From: Oscheius onirici | Taxonomy: Eukaryota > Nematoda > Chromadorea > Rhabditida > Rhabditidae | Assembly (NCBI GenBank): GCA_932521025.1 | Contig: OW051471.1 | Coordinates: forward strand, 9,362,001-9,426,000 | Direction of reading: 5' to 3' | DNA: 64,000 bases | In this document: piece after piece, positions 44,143 to 56,306 of the stretch | How the letters are laid out: each line of letters begins with the position of its first letter | How positions within the stretch are numbered: position 1 is the first letter of the stretch | Made by a program: the position numbers and the translations under genes | Notes under the pieces: model-generated | What the model saw: only the letters and a program-made list of their open reading frames with translations | Databases searched by the model: none | What the model was told of the DNA's origin: nothing

Positions 44143-47100
44143 ATGATCCCCTTTCTCAATGCCCTAATGGTTGCCCAGCTGGTTGGAACATCTGTTGCTT
44201 TGGTTTTGAACAGTTTTCTCATCTACGTGATCATCAATCACAGTGTACAGAAGTACGGCTTCTACAAGTATATCATGATCATGTATTCAATATTTGAATC
44301 AGCTTTTGCTGTCGTTGTTCTTCTCGGGCTGCCGGTGAGTTTTTTTTATTTGTTTATCGTATCGGCTGCATTCCCAGCGATGTGAAAGCGTAATATTGCA
44401 AACATGGTTGTTAGTCAGAATAGAAACTGGTTTTCTAAAAATGTCATATCGGATAAGCGTAAATGTTTATCTCGGAAGGCTGGTTGGCTCAACAAGTGGG
44501 GGGATACAAGAGCGGAACTCTATCCTCTTGGTTCAGTTGAGATCGCAAATGCAACAAAAAAATGAAAATATGGCGATACAATCCTTTCTGTACACCGCGT
44601 TCCAGCAGTTTACTCTGCGAACTACCAGTTTTTAAAATTTACTGGTACTGTACGAAAAGGAATTTCAGAAAATGTGAAAAACGGCAGTTTTCAAAATAAC
44701 CGAATGTACTTAGTAGAAGAGTGTGACTGTCGCATCAACCCATTAAATAACCAACTTCAGCTTCATCTCATAGCCGATCAAGCCTGGATGATCTTCACCT
44801 ACGAGGGCTTCTTTGCTTCCACTTCCCATCCACGCATTGGGCCCATCCTTTACTGTTCTCTCTATCTTTGCTGGGTGGTGATTGTCTGCGTTATGTTCCT
44901 CTACCGCTATGTGGTAGTGTGCAGGTGCTTTTTAACTTCAAGCCGTATAAAGCCAATTTTAGGCCTAAACTTGCTCTGAATATTCAGTACAGTCGAATGC
45001 TTCGGTTCGCCTTGACCACCGTCTTTCTGATATCATTGGGTTACTGCTGCTTCTGTGGTGGATGGCTCTGTGCCCAAATGAGAATCTATCCGAAGCAGCG
45101 AGAGATCTTGGCAGCTGAGTTCAATATCACAGATTTGAACCGAGATTTTGGCGAAATCATGGCTCGACTGATGGTAAGGTTGCGTCCGAAGCAGCTAAAA
45201 CTTTCTCTTTTAAGACAGTCGACGGCCAGCCTTTTGTGGCTGGAATAATAGCCACTCTCAATCATTATGTTCTAATACTGATAGCTCTGTTTGTCATCGG
45301 CTTCTGCAGCTTGAAAATTTGGCGGAAAATCCAACAACTCCAAAATGACCAGACGAAAATGTTCGAAGTCAAGCTCCAGAGACAGATGTTTGTCTCGCTG
45401 GCCGTTCAGGTAGTTAGTTATGCGTATTCAATGACTGGAAAGAAGGTGTTTATTAATTTTTTTGAATGGAGGGGAAATTGGGCATATGAAAGGAATGTTA
45501 ATATGGGAGGAATTGACGAGGCGGCAACCGCGGAACATGAAGAAGGAACTAACGACCGTAGAATCCTGAAATATATGTAGGCGATGAGGAAATTGTTTTT
45601 GATTTTTTTTTTTGCAAAACAACGGAGTTTCTGCTATCGTAATTTTGTTTCTCTCCGTGCTTAGTTCTTTCTGTAACATTTTTGTGTAACATTAATGAAC
45701 CTCGAAAGCTTAACAAACTCTATTCAGGGTGGGGCACTAATCTATTTCGATAAACGGTAAAGTAAATACGGTAGGTTCCCAATTAGAGACGTTTCTGTAA
45801 TCCTATAGGGAATACTTGTGATCTCTGTTGACGATCACGATAGTACTTTTTCGACTTTATTTTACATCCAAAACGTTGCGAAATTTGATCATTGGAGAAA
45901 CTCAATTTCGTTTTATTTGGAAGTTAAAATGAACTTGTTCTACTACAGAATTGCGTAAAAAGCGTCCCCCCGCGATAAGTTCTTTTGAGGGACTGCTGAG
46001 TATGGGTTGTGATTTCTTTTTTAAAAGATCTGAGGCGAACATTAAGCAAAAAGCAGTACTTACCCATAGGATATCCGAATCCCATGCCCATAGGTCCCAT
46101 TCCCCAGGGTCCTCCAAACATCATTCTCGTCCACATGCGTCTTCTCCAGCCCCAAGGGCCCCAACCAAACTGGCGCTTCATTCGGTCCCCATGCTCCAAA
46201 TCACTGTAACTCAAGATTTCTTTGGAATCAAAGATGTTCTTACGTTTCTTGAGGTTCAATTTCCACTTTCTGACCTCGGTTAGTGTCCAGAGAAGACTGT
46301 TTACTTTCATCTGTGGCTAGAGCTAGAGCACATAGAGCAAAAAGTGTGAATAGGGCGAAATGACGAGGCATTATGATTCGTTGGGGAGTTTGGGGTGAAA
46401 CATGGATTCTTATATACTCTAAATATTTGGATGCGAAACGTCATTGTTTTTGTGAAAACAAGGTCATGGGACGTGTAAAGGGTGTCTTACCTTGACCATC
46501 TCCCTATGTGCCTGTAAACAATTTTTCTAGCAGACAGACAAAGAAGTTTGTTTAATTGGTTCCCCCTCTGCCCTCTTAAAAACAAACAAACTATTTTCAG
46601 AACTCTTTGGGGAACATACGAACTATTTTCAGACCGTCGTCCCAATTATTTTCTGTCATCTTCCGGCTGTCATCTGTCTTAGTTTCCCGATCGTCAAGAA
46701 CTTCTCCTTCGGACCATTTGCTCCCTTATTCACATGTGCCACGACAGTCAACAAAATCCTGGATCCGATTGTCTTGTTGTACTTTATCAAGGACTACAGG
46801 AGAGGAGTCAGGATCATTTTTCGCAGTGAGTTTGAATCTTTCAGGTTCAAACCTTGGATAAATAGAGGTTAGAACGAAACCGTATGATTCTTGGGATTGA
46901 TCGACTTCGAAACAATTGCATTACCAATAGAGGAGAGAATACCTTCGTATATTCTCCAAAGTTTTCTCCAAGAAGTTTTCTCCATTAACCGACAACATTC
47001 TTTACAGTTAGAGAAAAACCTGCGGCAGCTGCTGTTTGTAAAATTTTTTTAGCCAAAAGTTGACAGTTGATTGATGTTTTTCAGAACTCTGTTGCAGAGA

Positions 47101-47260
47101 CCCGCTGTCTGGTATCCCGACTGGTGCCAAGGCTGACGTCGATTTCACCCAAGATACCCATGTTGGCCTTGATTTCAACTCGCCCCAGTCGTCAATATTC
47201 AACCCGGAGCTCTTCGTCCCCGAAAATACTGTCGATCACAGCGAAGTAACTAATCTTTAG
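44143..47260 (+). CDS. Serpentine chemoreceptor, Str-like, with a nested gene in its intron
   Basis: The start at 44143 reads MIPFLNALMVAQLVGTSVAL. Then GFYKYIMIMYSIFESAFAVV matches the Str signature (nyKyLMi-fs-f). Later exons read YEGFFASTSHPRIGPILYCS, FLYRYVVVC and MLRFALTTVFLISLGYCCFC. They continue AGIIATLNHYVLILIALFVI, TVVPIIFCHLPAVICLSFPI and KILDPIVLLYFIKDYRRGV. The C-terminal exon is acidic and ends VDHSEVTNL (TAG at 47258). The joint after the first exon is unclear: the donor after GLP and the acceptor at 44670 differ by one base in phase, so a small exon may be missed in 44340-44670. The 1.2-kb intron 45410-46632 contains a peptide gene on the other strand. Confidence 0.75.
45944..46371 (-). 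CDS. Antimicrobial/neuropeptide-like precursor (Gly-Trp-Met rich), nested in a receptor intron
   Basis: The start at 46371 gives a signal peptide, MPRHFALFTLFALCALALA. An acidic propeptide (TDESKQSSLDTNRGQKVEIE) follows, ending in a KR processing site (DRMKR). The mature region is QFGWGPWGWRRRMWTRMM, then FGGPWGMGPMGMGFGYPMG. A final exon adds AVPQKNLSRGDAFYAIL. Three exons with canonical joints. Gly/Trp/aromatic-rich peptides after KR are typical of nematode nlp/cnc antimicrobial peptides expressed in epidermis. This one is Met-rich rather than Tyr-rich. It is antisense to the Str-like gene. Confidence 0.7.
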
Positions 47261-47763
47261 AATTCCAGGATTTGTTGAATTCAACTTGTTTTGTATCAGC
47301 GTTATATCCTTACATATTTAAAAAAAATCATCCGTTCACTTTATTTGTTTCAAAACCGGCGGGAAATATCACAAGGCATTCAATCTCAATGGGGAAAGAA
47401 AACTCTTAGGGACACTTAACAGCCCGGAAAGTTTCATAGGGACACTTGGACGCGTGGCTATATGCGCGCGGACATATAATGACAGCTGCGGGCATAAGTT
47501 GGGCTGTAGAAGTCATAGCTTTCCTTCCTTTGTTGCAAAAATTGAACTTGGTTATTCTTCCGGAAAGAATAGTCCAGTTCAAGTGGGTCACATGACGGTG
47601 GTCACATCTGAAAAGTAGACGTCTTATGGAGGGGCTTGATAGTCACGTGGATAAGATGCAGACTACGATGGAAACGACTTTCCCGCTGTCATTTCCATGC
47701 TATACCTCAAACGTTATTGTTTTTCCCAATTTCCATTTCGAAAATCAAGGGTAGGTATTAGTT
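47261..47763. other. Intergenic stretch between converging receptor genes
   Basis: A 3' end region for both neighbours. Nothing else is recognised. Confidence 0.6.
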
Positions 47764-49361
47764 TTATTCTTTCGGATCATCAGGTTTCAAAAGAGAGGTC
47801 ACAATACTTCGAAGTTGTTCGATACAGGTCCCGTGTTCTGAGAGGTTGGTGCCGTTCGGCCATTGTTGGAGCTGTGATAACTTGCAGCCGGGAGGATTGA
47901 CGACACAGGTTCTTGAAACTTCGAAACTGTAAATAGCGGTCATCATGACGCTAATTCTAATAAACTTACATCCGCAAACTTTGCAAACTGCTCGTCGGTA
48001 ATCCGGCACAAGAGCCATGACGATGAGTGGATCTATGAACTTAACGGCTGTCGTCGTCCAGGTGAAGATCAAAGAATATTGTCCAAAGGAGAAATCTGAC
48101 TGGAGGAAAGGGATTGACAGAAATATCATCGACGGAATGTGACAGAAAATAAATGGCACTGCTGTCTGAAGACATTCTGTTAGATTAGAGAAAACACAGC
48201 TACTGTGCCTGGATGAGTAACGAGAGTAGAATGCGGCTTTGTGTATCCGCCTCCTTCTTCCTACGCATTGAGCCGACTTTTTTCAGTTTTCGGACTTCGC
48301 GCCAAACGAAGAAGGTGCAGAAAGAGATGATGAGGAAGGAGGTTAAGACGAGAACGTAGTGATTGAGGATGGTTGTGAGACCGATGAGGGAAATTGAACC
48401 GTCAAGATCCTGAAAACTTGTTTTTAATTATACAAAGATGAACCCAGCAGAGGCCATTCATTTGCTCCCTAGTTCAACCGTTAGGCACGCAGCTAATTAA
48501 GGACTGCTACTTTTTACTATTCTTTTGGATTCCTTATTAGGCTAATAATCCAAGTTCTACTTTGTAGAACGTTTTCCTGTGGCAGATTTGTCATGCATAT
48601 CTTGCAATTATTGCTAAGTAATCACTCCGTGAAATAACATTACAAGCTCACCTTTGGTCTCAACAAGATGTACCCAAAGGCATGTCCATTTTCATTGTGT
48701 GGTAGTTTGTAATCATTGACTACAGAATTGTATTCCGGCTGAAACAACTTTTATTGTTTCGCTATGAAAACTCTCCAAACCTCCGATATCTTCAAACGGG
48801 TACATAGGATCATTCCGCAGGTCAGGGCAAAAAATGTCATGAAGACATAGAAAAAGAGGATGAGCTGCTTGATTCCGGTGCTATTTTTTACCCTTGATGA
48901 CAGCTGCGGTCTTAAAAGGAATTGCTGTAATTTCATGATGTTCTCCTGACCTGCAGACAACAACGTAGCGACAGACAAAGTGCGAAACAATGAGAATGAT
49001 CCATATCTGGTAAAAGATACAGAAGAGAGACGGGCCAAGGAAGGAGAAATCGGTTCCAGCCAGAAGGCCGAGGTTATTGAAGACGACCCATGTACCTTTG
49101 GAGACAAAATGGACCTGAATCTTTGGGGTTGCGGTACATTTTGAGCCTTACCGGCATTCCGACGAAAGTCACAATTGCGTACAGTGCCTCAAACAGTGCG
49201 TAGATAATCACAATCATTGAGTATGAACTGAGCCGTGTTTTCACGATTACGGTCGCCAAGAAGACCAAAAAGAGATTGCAGCCAATGGCAAGAAGAGTAT
49301 TGACCCCTTGGATGAGGTAGAAGACTTTCAGATCGACGACCATCTCTGGAAGATGAAGCAT
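47764..49361 (-). CDS. Serpentine chemoreceptor, Str-like (paralogue of the preceding receptor)
   Basis: The start at 49361 reads MLHLPEMVVDLKVFYLIQGV, then SSYSMIVIIYALFEALYAIV. Next exons read VHFVSKGTWVVFNNLGLLAG, SLFCIFYQIWIILIVSHFVC with RYVVVC, and TILNHYVLVLTSFLIISFCT. The late exons read VMPFIFCHIPSMIFLSIPFL, AVKFIDPLIVMALVPDYRRA and a Cys-rich tail ending LLKPDDPKE (TAA at 47764). Each segment aligns with the gene at 44143-47260 (LNHYVL, PFIFCHIP/PIIFCHLP, DPLI-DYRR). The two are therefore convergently arranged duplicates. About eight exons. Confidence 0.78.
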
Positions 49362-51148
49362 GATGGAATGAGGCTGATCTTTTGTTTCTAATAGAGTAAT
49401 GGCGGAGTAATCCCAAGGGGTGGGAAATGAAAATTATGGAGAGCCAGAAGGAACAGGGACCTAACTGGAAATGAGTCGAAATGAAATCATAAACGTACAA
49501 GACTCAGGAATGTACCGATGCTAATTTCTATTGTTTGTCGGCATTTAGGAAGAAAAACACTTTCTACGTCTTTGTGATTAGACGATGAGCTCTGAGATCA
49601 CGGGTGGAGCTGACTAACGAGACTTCAAAAGTCCCAAAAACAAAAACTGAAAAAGTTGAGTACTCGAAAAAGTTGGCAAAGAAGACTTATCACACCATAG
49701 TTCTGTCCTGTCGTACTTCTTAGTGGGGAGCATTTTAAAAGAGACTTTCAACGAAACGAACATAATTCATAAACCTTTAATTCGCTTCCACTAAAATTCC
49801 TACTTTTTTTGTAAGATTCTTTGTCACCTAATTTGGTAAGTTATGTTTCCGGTTGTCAGCACGAAATTGTCCAAAAATAATGGTAACCAAAAGTATACGA
49901 ATGTACTGGTGTGGAAGAAATGTAGGAATTACGTAGTTCAGAGATGAAAGACTCTCCAAATACTGCTCGAACCCATTTTCTTTCTTATAAGTACACGAAT
50001 AAGGTCATATTCTCCTGATGCTATTTTCCCATGGAACCATAGAATCATAAGAGCATAGGGGTGTATTCAGAGAGCAAGTACGTAATGTGAGAAACTACAG
50101 AGCAGATTAATATTCTTTCAACAACCCATTTCAGAGTTTAGATCAAGGCTTCACGTAGTCCAATCTGATTAAACTGAGTTTTTAAATTGGTCAAGTGAAA
50201 AAGCAGCACGGTTTGCGTACAAAGTGAGAATATTCACTTAGAAAACTGGCTGACACCTGAACAGGATGTTTTGTTTCTAGAAAGCAGATTTTATATCCAA
50301 CGGAGATCGCAATAACTAACATTTTTGATGAAATTGGATTTAAACGAATGACTGCACCTTGTTTCAGAACAGGAACAGCTTAGGAACAGGAACAATAGTA
50401 TATAACATTTGATTTTCACGTCGTGCTATAACTATAGGTGATAATGAAATAAAAACTATCAGACAAGTACACAAGTAAGGAGGAACGATGCCGTTAAGTA
50501 TGGACAAAGATAGAAAGACATGTTTCTGGTTAAATAAATACAATTTGAGCGTCTTAAACTATCACTCTAACCAACTCTACTCACCCATTTTTCGCCAGCT
50601 AGACGTTGGTGAGGCGTCAACTGAAAGTTTGCAGCGCCCTCTTTATACCCCTTTTCTTCCAATCTTCACAGCATTTCGCAGAAATAGCCCTGTTTTGGTT
50701 ACTTGGATCAGCTTACCAGGTGCACCATGACGGATCTACAGTAGCCTGGTAACATTTGGGGAGAATCTAACATTTAGGATGACGGTGTCATCCAAACAAG
50801 GGTTTTTCTATAGTCATGTTGCAATTGAAGCGAGCAAATTTTGACGACAGTTTTCAGTCTCAAACGAAGACAGTGCCAGTTCCGGACGTTAAAAAAAAAT
50901 GTTTGTTCAAAAAAGCTTTTAGATTTGTATCTTCAGGCAAAGCGCGATTGTGTTCATTTGCACTGTTGCTTTCCCTCCAACAACGAAAACACGCTACTCC
51001 TCTCCCTCCACTCTCTCAGTTGTTGATGCCCAATGTCCTTCTGCTTTCAAAACACTGTCTGCGCAATTTGACTAAAAACACACGCGATTTCAGTTATCTT
51101 TTCCTCTCTCTTTAGCCTAATGAAAATTTGACAGAGCAAGACTACAGG
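49362..51148. other. Intergenic stretch
   Basis: 1.8 kb with only short unsupported open frames, for example 50488-50730 (plus). Probable promoters of the flanking genes. Confidence 0.5.
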
Positions 51149-51412
51149 ATGCCCTACAGAAGCAATACAGATCTGCCTAACAGCGTTCGCAATGTTCTGC
51201 CGAAACAAGCTCAGATATTTCTTGCAGCTGTCAGTCTTCTTCTTTTCTCTTTAATTTTGCTTTAGTTCAACAACGCCTGGGACGAGTACGAGGACCCGAA
51301 GGACCGCCGTGACATTGTTCAGACTCAGGAAGAAGTCGCCTTCAAAGTAGCCTGGGCTGCCGTCAAGCACAAGTACGCCAAAGGACAAGATGAAAAATGG
51401 CATGCGCTGTAA
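51149..51412 (+). CDS. ChaB-domain protein (putative cation transport regulator family)
   Basis: A 75-residue protein in two exons (51149-51229, 51266-51412). Exon 1 reads MPYRSNTDLPNSVRNVLPKQ and AQIFLAA. Exon 2 reads FNNAWDEYEDPKDRRDIVQT, QEEVAFKVAWAAVKHKYAKG and ends KWHAL. This is the full ChaB fold: MPY-x5-LP-x-SV-x-VLP-x-AQ, AFN-AW-Y-DP-DRR, ET/EE-A-x-VAW-AVK-x-KY-KG-x-x-KWH. ChaB is known mainly from bacteria (beside the ChaA exchanger) and some large DNA viruses of insects. A GT-AG intron with a GTCAGT donor and nematode surroundings show it is resident in this genome. Origin by horizontal transfer is an inference. The cellular role is unknown. Confidence 0.85.
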
Positions 51413-51955
51413 ATGGTCAAGTTTTGAATGTGCAAATAAGTGTTGCAGTGAATGAACCTGCTTTCCGTGTTCATTTTATGTTTTTGAGCTGAAGAACCAA
51501 ACTATAAGTAAGGAATTTAAAGACTCCCTTTTCAGTATATCAGTCCAGTTTGATGCAGAATTTGTTAATTGATCCCTATGAAATGATTCGAATTTACTTG
51601 AATTAGGAATATAAAAAAGAAGAGTCGAAACCCAAGGTTATCAACTTTGCACGAGAATGTTATTTTTGCCTCTGCTCCCGTCTTCATGTTTCATGTTTGT
51701 AATTAAACGTCTCTCTTAAATAATTTGTTAACCAAGCCATCGTGATATCAAGAGTTCAAAACGGTTTTGTCACAACCGCAAAAAGCAACGCAGACAAGCG
51801 CCATTTGACCCGTCGATTTTTTAAAAAATCACGTTCGCAGCACATGTGAACCACGCTGCCCGGCCGTGTTGACTATTTGTTCTCTCCCCCGTCGGCTTGC
51901 AGCAGGCACCCCTCCCTCAAAACAACAAATCTTCTAAATGCCCTATTTTCCAGCA
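51413..51955. other. Intergenic stretch
   Basis: 3' end of the ChaB gene and upstream region of the sulfurtransferase. Nothing else is seen. Confidence 0.6.
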
Positions 51956-54171
51956 ATGCGACTACTAGCCACGCGACTAAATCGTATTGGAAAAAACTTA
52001 ACATTTCGCAAAGTTTGTCCATTTTTGAGCTTTTTGCAATGAGTGATCTTTAAGCTTCATGTGCCTGCCGTTATCGAACACGACTGGCTCTATAAACATC
52101 AGGTTTGGAACAAAATAAATTTTTCAATTTACTTTTAAGGATGGAGTCAAAATTCTGGATGCGAGCTTTGCCATGAAGTCCAAAGAAAATCACGAAATGT
52201 TCATGGCAACAAACTACGGACAGTTTGAGATGTTGATGAAAGAACGTGTAAGTCATCTTTTTGACTCTTTTGTCTGTTTCAAGGCGGATTGAAAACAGAA
52301 TACAATTTAGAGTGTACATTTTTATATTCGAGAATAAATAATAAGTAAAAATAGCCTGCGAGTGACTGAATTCATTGTAAAAGATAGCGTCATTGCTTGA
52401 TTTTTAAAAATAACCGTTGTTACGACGACACACGATACCGTAAGCTATTCTAAAGCCGCTTCCATATAAACGAACTAGAGAATAATAAACTTTGTTTCAT
52501 TAAGCAACCAGCATAGTCTGATATATTTTCGAGAGGGAAAATAAATTTAAAAATTAAGTACTTGCTTCTAAACAAAGATCAGCCTCATTAAATAATTTCA
52601 CTGCTTTGTGGGAAGGTCGTTTTTTTCAATTTTCACGGAACAGTTTTCTCACGTATCCCACAGAACAAGTATATTCATAAGACCAATTACCAGACTAAAC
52701 ATTTGTAGGTCGAACAAGATTACGTGGCCAGTCACATTCCCGGAGCCGTGCACTTCAATTTGAATGTTGGCAGTTTCCCGGGAAAGTTTGTGTCTTGACC
52801 GAGAATCAGATTGATGAATAATCTTCAGATACGCGAGATTCGGATTGTACCCGCCGAAGATCTTTGAAAAATACATGCAGCTATTGGGTCTACACAATAG
52901 TGATCATCTCGTGATCTATGGAAGAGGACCGGCTGCTGGAATGCTTTTTGCGGCTAGAGTCTGGTGGACTCTGAGGGTAGGTGAAGAGGAAAAACATATG
53001 AGAGGAAAATAATGAGCGGAAAAAATAATGAGTCTATCTTACTGGAAAATATTCTTCCGATCGATAAACTCCTTGAGGGTATGGTAGAGAAAAGTTAAAA
53101 AAAAGAAAATTTGTAAACACAGTCTCAGTTTTTGAAAAGGATTTATTTGGCAACTGCAGAAAGAGTAGACAGAGGAGACTAGCATCCAAAAGAGTAGGCG
53201 GACAATAGAAGCCTCTGTTTATTTATTTGGTCGCTAATGATCTAAAAACCACTGGCTCAGACGTCTAAAATGAACACATTAGCCGGGAACCCAAGCGACT
53301 CTCATTAGTTTTTGCTCCTAGCGCAAGGCAAAATTAATGAACACGCTAGCTAGCGATATTCTTTGTAAAGCGAACCTGTGCCGAACTTTTTTTTTTAAAT
53401 ATGCCATTAATTGAAAATGAAAACCCTCAAAATCAGCTTGATTAGCCTCATAAAATGTTGCTTCAGGCTTACGGTCACGAAGCTGTCAGTGTTCTTAACG
53501 GTGGCATTGAAGAATGGAAGAAAGCCGGTCGTCCCACAGATTCTCATCCAGTTGAGCCGAGAGTAAGTGTTGGTACTTTTTTGATTAAAAAAAGTTCTAG
53601 AAAGGCACGTGGATAGCCCCGGGTCCCTTCGATTCCAGTAGAATTGTGGATTTTGATCAGTTGACCTCATCTGAAAACGGAAAACCCCTTCTAGACAGAC
53701 TCGAATCAGTCAACTTTCTGGATACTCGTGTCGCAGACCAATTCAATGGAAAAATATATTTGGAATTTCCTGCTAAGCGTAATTAGTAGCCGTTTGCAAG
53801 GCTAATCCCACTATTTTAGACGCTACCGGATCGCATATCAAAGGATCGAAAAATGTTCCTTGGTCAGCTGTTGCAGGCCCTACAGGTTTAAAGACCAAGA
53901 ACGAAATTTTGGATGGTACCTATTTGTATTCCTCAGAACTTTCAAACCTTCAGCACTAAAAGCGAAAGGCTACGACCCCTCCAAGACAACTTATCTCACT
54001 TGTAATCGTGCCATCCAGGCGGCCTTGGTCAATCTGGCACTCGAACACGCGGACCTTGAAGGCAAGGTGTACAACGTAAGCAAAGCGTGATTGGATTAAG
54101 GCTTAACGGTTCTTTAGGGCAGTTACGAGGAACTCTCACAACGTGCTTCACGATTCATTAACAGCAATTAA
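51956..54171 (+). CDS. Double-rhodanese sulfurtransferase (thiosulfate/3-mercaptopyruvate sulfurtransferase type)
   Basis: Transfers sulfane sulfur to thiol acceptors. The start at 51956 follows TTTTCCAG and reads MRLLATRLNRIGKNLTFRK, an Arg-rich possible mitochondrial presequence. It is spliced to LHVPAVIEHDWLYKHQDGVK, ILDASFAM. The first rhodanese domain has YVASHIPGAVHFNLNV, YMQLLGLHNSDHLVIYGRG and AARVWWTLR, then AYGHEAVSVLNGGIEEWKKA. The second has VNFLDTRVADQFN, SHIKGSKNVPWSAV and KGYDPSKTTYLTCNRAIQAA, where the catalytic Cys sits in YLTCNR. It ends RASRFINSN. Eight or nine exons, including one intron of about 490 bp (52979-53468). The active loop CNRAIQ differs from the usual CGSGVT/CRxGxR, so specificity is uncertain. 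Confidence 0.85.
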
Positions 54172-54598
54172 AAAGTTGTCCACTAAAACAACTTTTCCAC
54201 ACTTTGCTACCACTTCTTGTTAGAAAATATTCTGAAAAACTAGATTATTTCTGAAACTTTGGATAGTTTTACGACTTCTGCCCAGGAAATGCTACCATAA
54301 AAACATATCCGAACATCAAATAGGTTTAAAACGAATCTGAGAGATTGGGCAACATCTTTATTAGATATAATTTTTTGTACTGTAGTTCTAGGAAGCCGTA
54401 CTTGGTGCTCTCCGCAACACGAAAAACATTCAGCAGAAAATAGAATTAATCTTTTTCATTCGGTCAGAAAGCTACTTGTCTTTTCCTCCGAATTTTCACT
54501 TTTTTATCTTCCGGCTATCACCAACAGCATGAACTGCTTATAACAGCAGAAAACAATTATTAGTATGAATCACTTCATTTTCTCATTTGTACACCAAT
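54172..54598. other. Intergenic stretch between converging genes
   Basis: No gene or repeat is recognised. Confidence 0.6.
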
Positions 54599-55555
54599 CT
54601 AAGCCTTGACGACCTTACGGACGCGCTTGACGACACGGCGACGGTAGCCGGAAGAAGCGGGAGGAGCAGCCTCGACAGGAATGGCAGAGGAGCGAGGAGG
54701 GCAAGGGCAGTAGGCAGCATCGGGTCCAGGACTAAAATGTTTGCTACTCCAGCTTTAAAATAAAACTCACGCTCCAGGTCCACCGGAAGGTCCGGGCTGC
54801 CCGTCGCTTCCAGCAGATCCGGGGTTTCCAGCGGGTCCAGCGGGTCCCTGTTGTCCAGGCTGGCCATCGGCTCCGGGCTGTCCATTGGATCCGTTGTTTC
54901 CGGCAGGTCCAGCTGGTCCAGCGGGTCCAGCAGGTCCGGGAGCTCCCTTGCCCTTCTTTCCGTCTTGTCCCTTCTGTCCGGGCTGGCCAGCTTGTCCAGG
55001 TTGGCCAGGAGCTCCAGCATCTCCGGCAGGTCCGGCAGGTCCTTGCTGTCCAGGGTTTCCAGCGGGTCCAGCCTGTCCGGGCTGTCCATCGGGTCCGGCA
55101 GGTCCAGCGGGTCCGTCGGGTCCAGAAGGTCCGGGCGGTCCAGCTTCGCATTTGATGCAGTCCTGTTGGGCGTAAGGGTTCTGGGCAGAAGGAGTTCCAG
55201 CCTCTCCGTCATTTCCAGGTTGTCCAGGGGCTCCGTCTTCTCCCTTGTTTCCAGCAGCTCCAGGAGGTCCAGGGGGTCCGGCAGGGCAGTTACTAGGCTG
55301 AGGTCCACAGTTGCAGCTGCCTCCGGATCTCTTGTTTCTGCCGACGAACTGGTTGAAGCTGCTCACACGGTTGGTGTTCTTGGTGACCATGACCATCCAG
55401 GATTCATCGGCATGGCTGCGGAACTGAGAGAGCTCTTCAAGAGCCTCGTCATAGAAGCTGTTGATCTCGTTGAAAACGTAGAGACCACCGAAAAGGATCG
55501 GGAGAAGGGCAAGACCACTGAGGGTCACGGCAATCGTAGCTACAGTACTAGTCAT
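54599..55555 (-). CDS. Cuticle collagen
   Basis: A structural component of the cuticle, secreted by the epidermis. The start at 55555 reads MTSTVATIAVTLSGLALLPI. This is the Col_cuticle_N domain with a signal anchor, then a conserved helical region (EALEELSQFRSHADESWMVM) and a furin-type site RNKR. Gly-X-Y blocks begin CNCGPQPSNCPAGPPGPPG. They are interrupted by DCIKCEAGPPG, and a long second block contains GQKGQDGKKGKGAPG. One short intron near the end joins [15 protein letters not shown]. The C-terminal exon is basic (RRRVVKRVRKVVKA). Cysteine pairs flank each Gly-X-Y block, as in the family. It is the partner of the collagen at 62593. Confidence 0.92.
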
Positions 55556-56306
55556 CTGAACTGACTAGTTGAAAAGGGAAAGAAGAGTGACTAAACCTTG
55601 GGAACTGCCCGCTGTTTGGCTAGGTGTTGCCATCTAGCCGCCTCCGGTGGCTTTTATACGACTCGACATTACAAACGGAGGACCAAAAAGGCCACCGGCA
55701 GCCGGTACAGGTTCTCTTGTTCGGCTGTTAGTTCACAGCCTCAAACCTGTCAGTTAGCTTTACGCAGAGGCGCCTTTCTGTCTTACACTATTAGCGATGG
55801 TGATCGCGTCAGCCGATACGTCTGACCGAGAAACAAAAACTTGTCTGCGCGCCCCCGAGGGAACATGACAAAAAATGGCTTGCCATGCGTTATTTGAACA
55901 TTAAGTAGAGTTCAGATGGCCGATTCTGCCAAAAAAGATGTCTGCCTGTCGACTACATGCGATATCAAATTTTTAAATATTTTCTTCCGTATCTTTTAAA
56001 GAACGACTGACTAAAGATAAATTGAACGCTTTTTTCGGCTATTTTCGAATTGTCGTGTCATGCCGGCCAGAATGACATCTTAGGAGTTTTTATATTGTAG
56101 GAAGAATGCGTGTCCCATAGCCAAGTTGTTTATCCTTTCCAGATAAAACATTATTCTGGAATTTATTTGTTAGTAAATATCTGACTTTGAGACTAGAGAT
56201 GCTATTTCAACATTACACGTAATTTGAATAGCCACAATGCAGTTCATTCTTATCTTGGCAGAAAATACAAGAAATTTTCTTTTCCACAGTGTGGCAAACT
56301 ATATAA
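55556..56306. other. Intergenic stretch with collagen promoter
   Basis: Contains the TATA box of the collagen gene near its left end. Nothing else is recognised. Confidence 0.6.
55651..55658 (-). promoter_or_regulatory. TATA box of the collagen gene
   Basis: TATAAAAG on the minus strand, 96 bases before the collagen start codon. Confidence 0.6.

Noticed and set aside
54583-55564. Long open frames on the plus strand and in another minus frame across the collagen
   Set aside because: They are shadows of the GGN-CCN-rich Gly-X-Y coding sequence; only one frame has the collagen domain structure and RNKR site.
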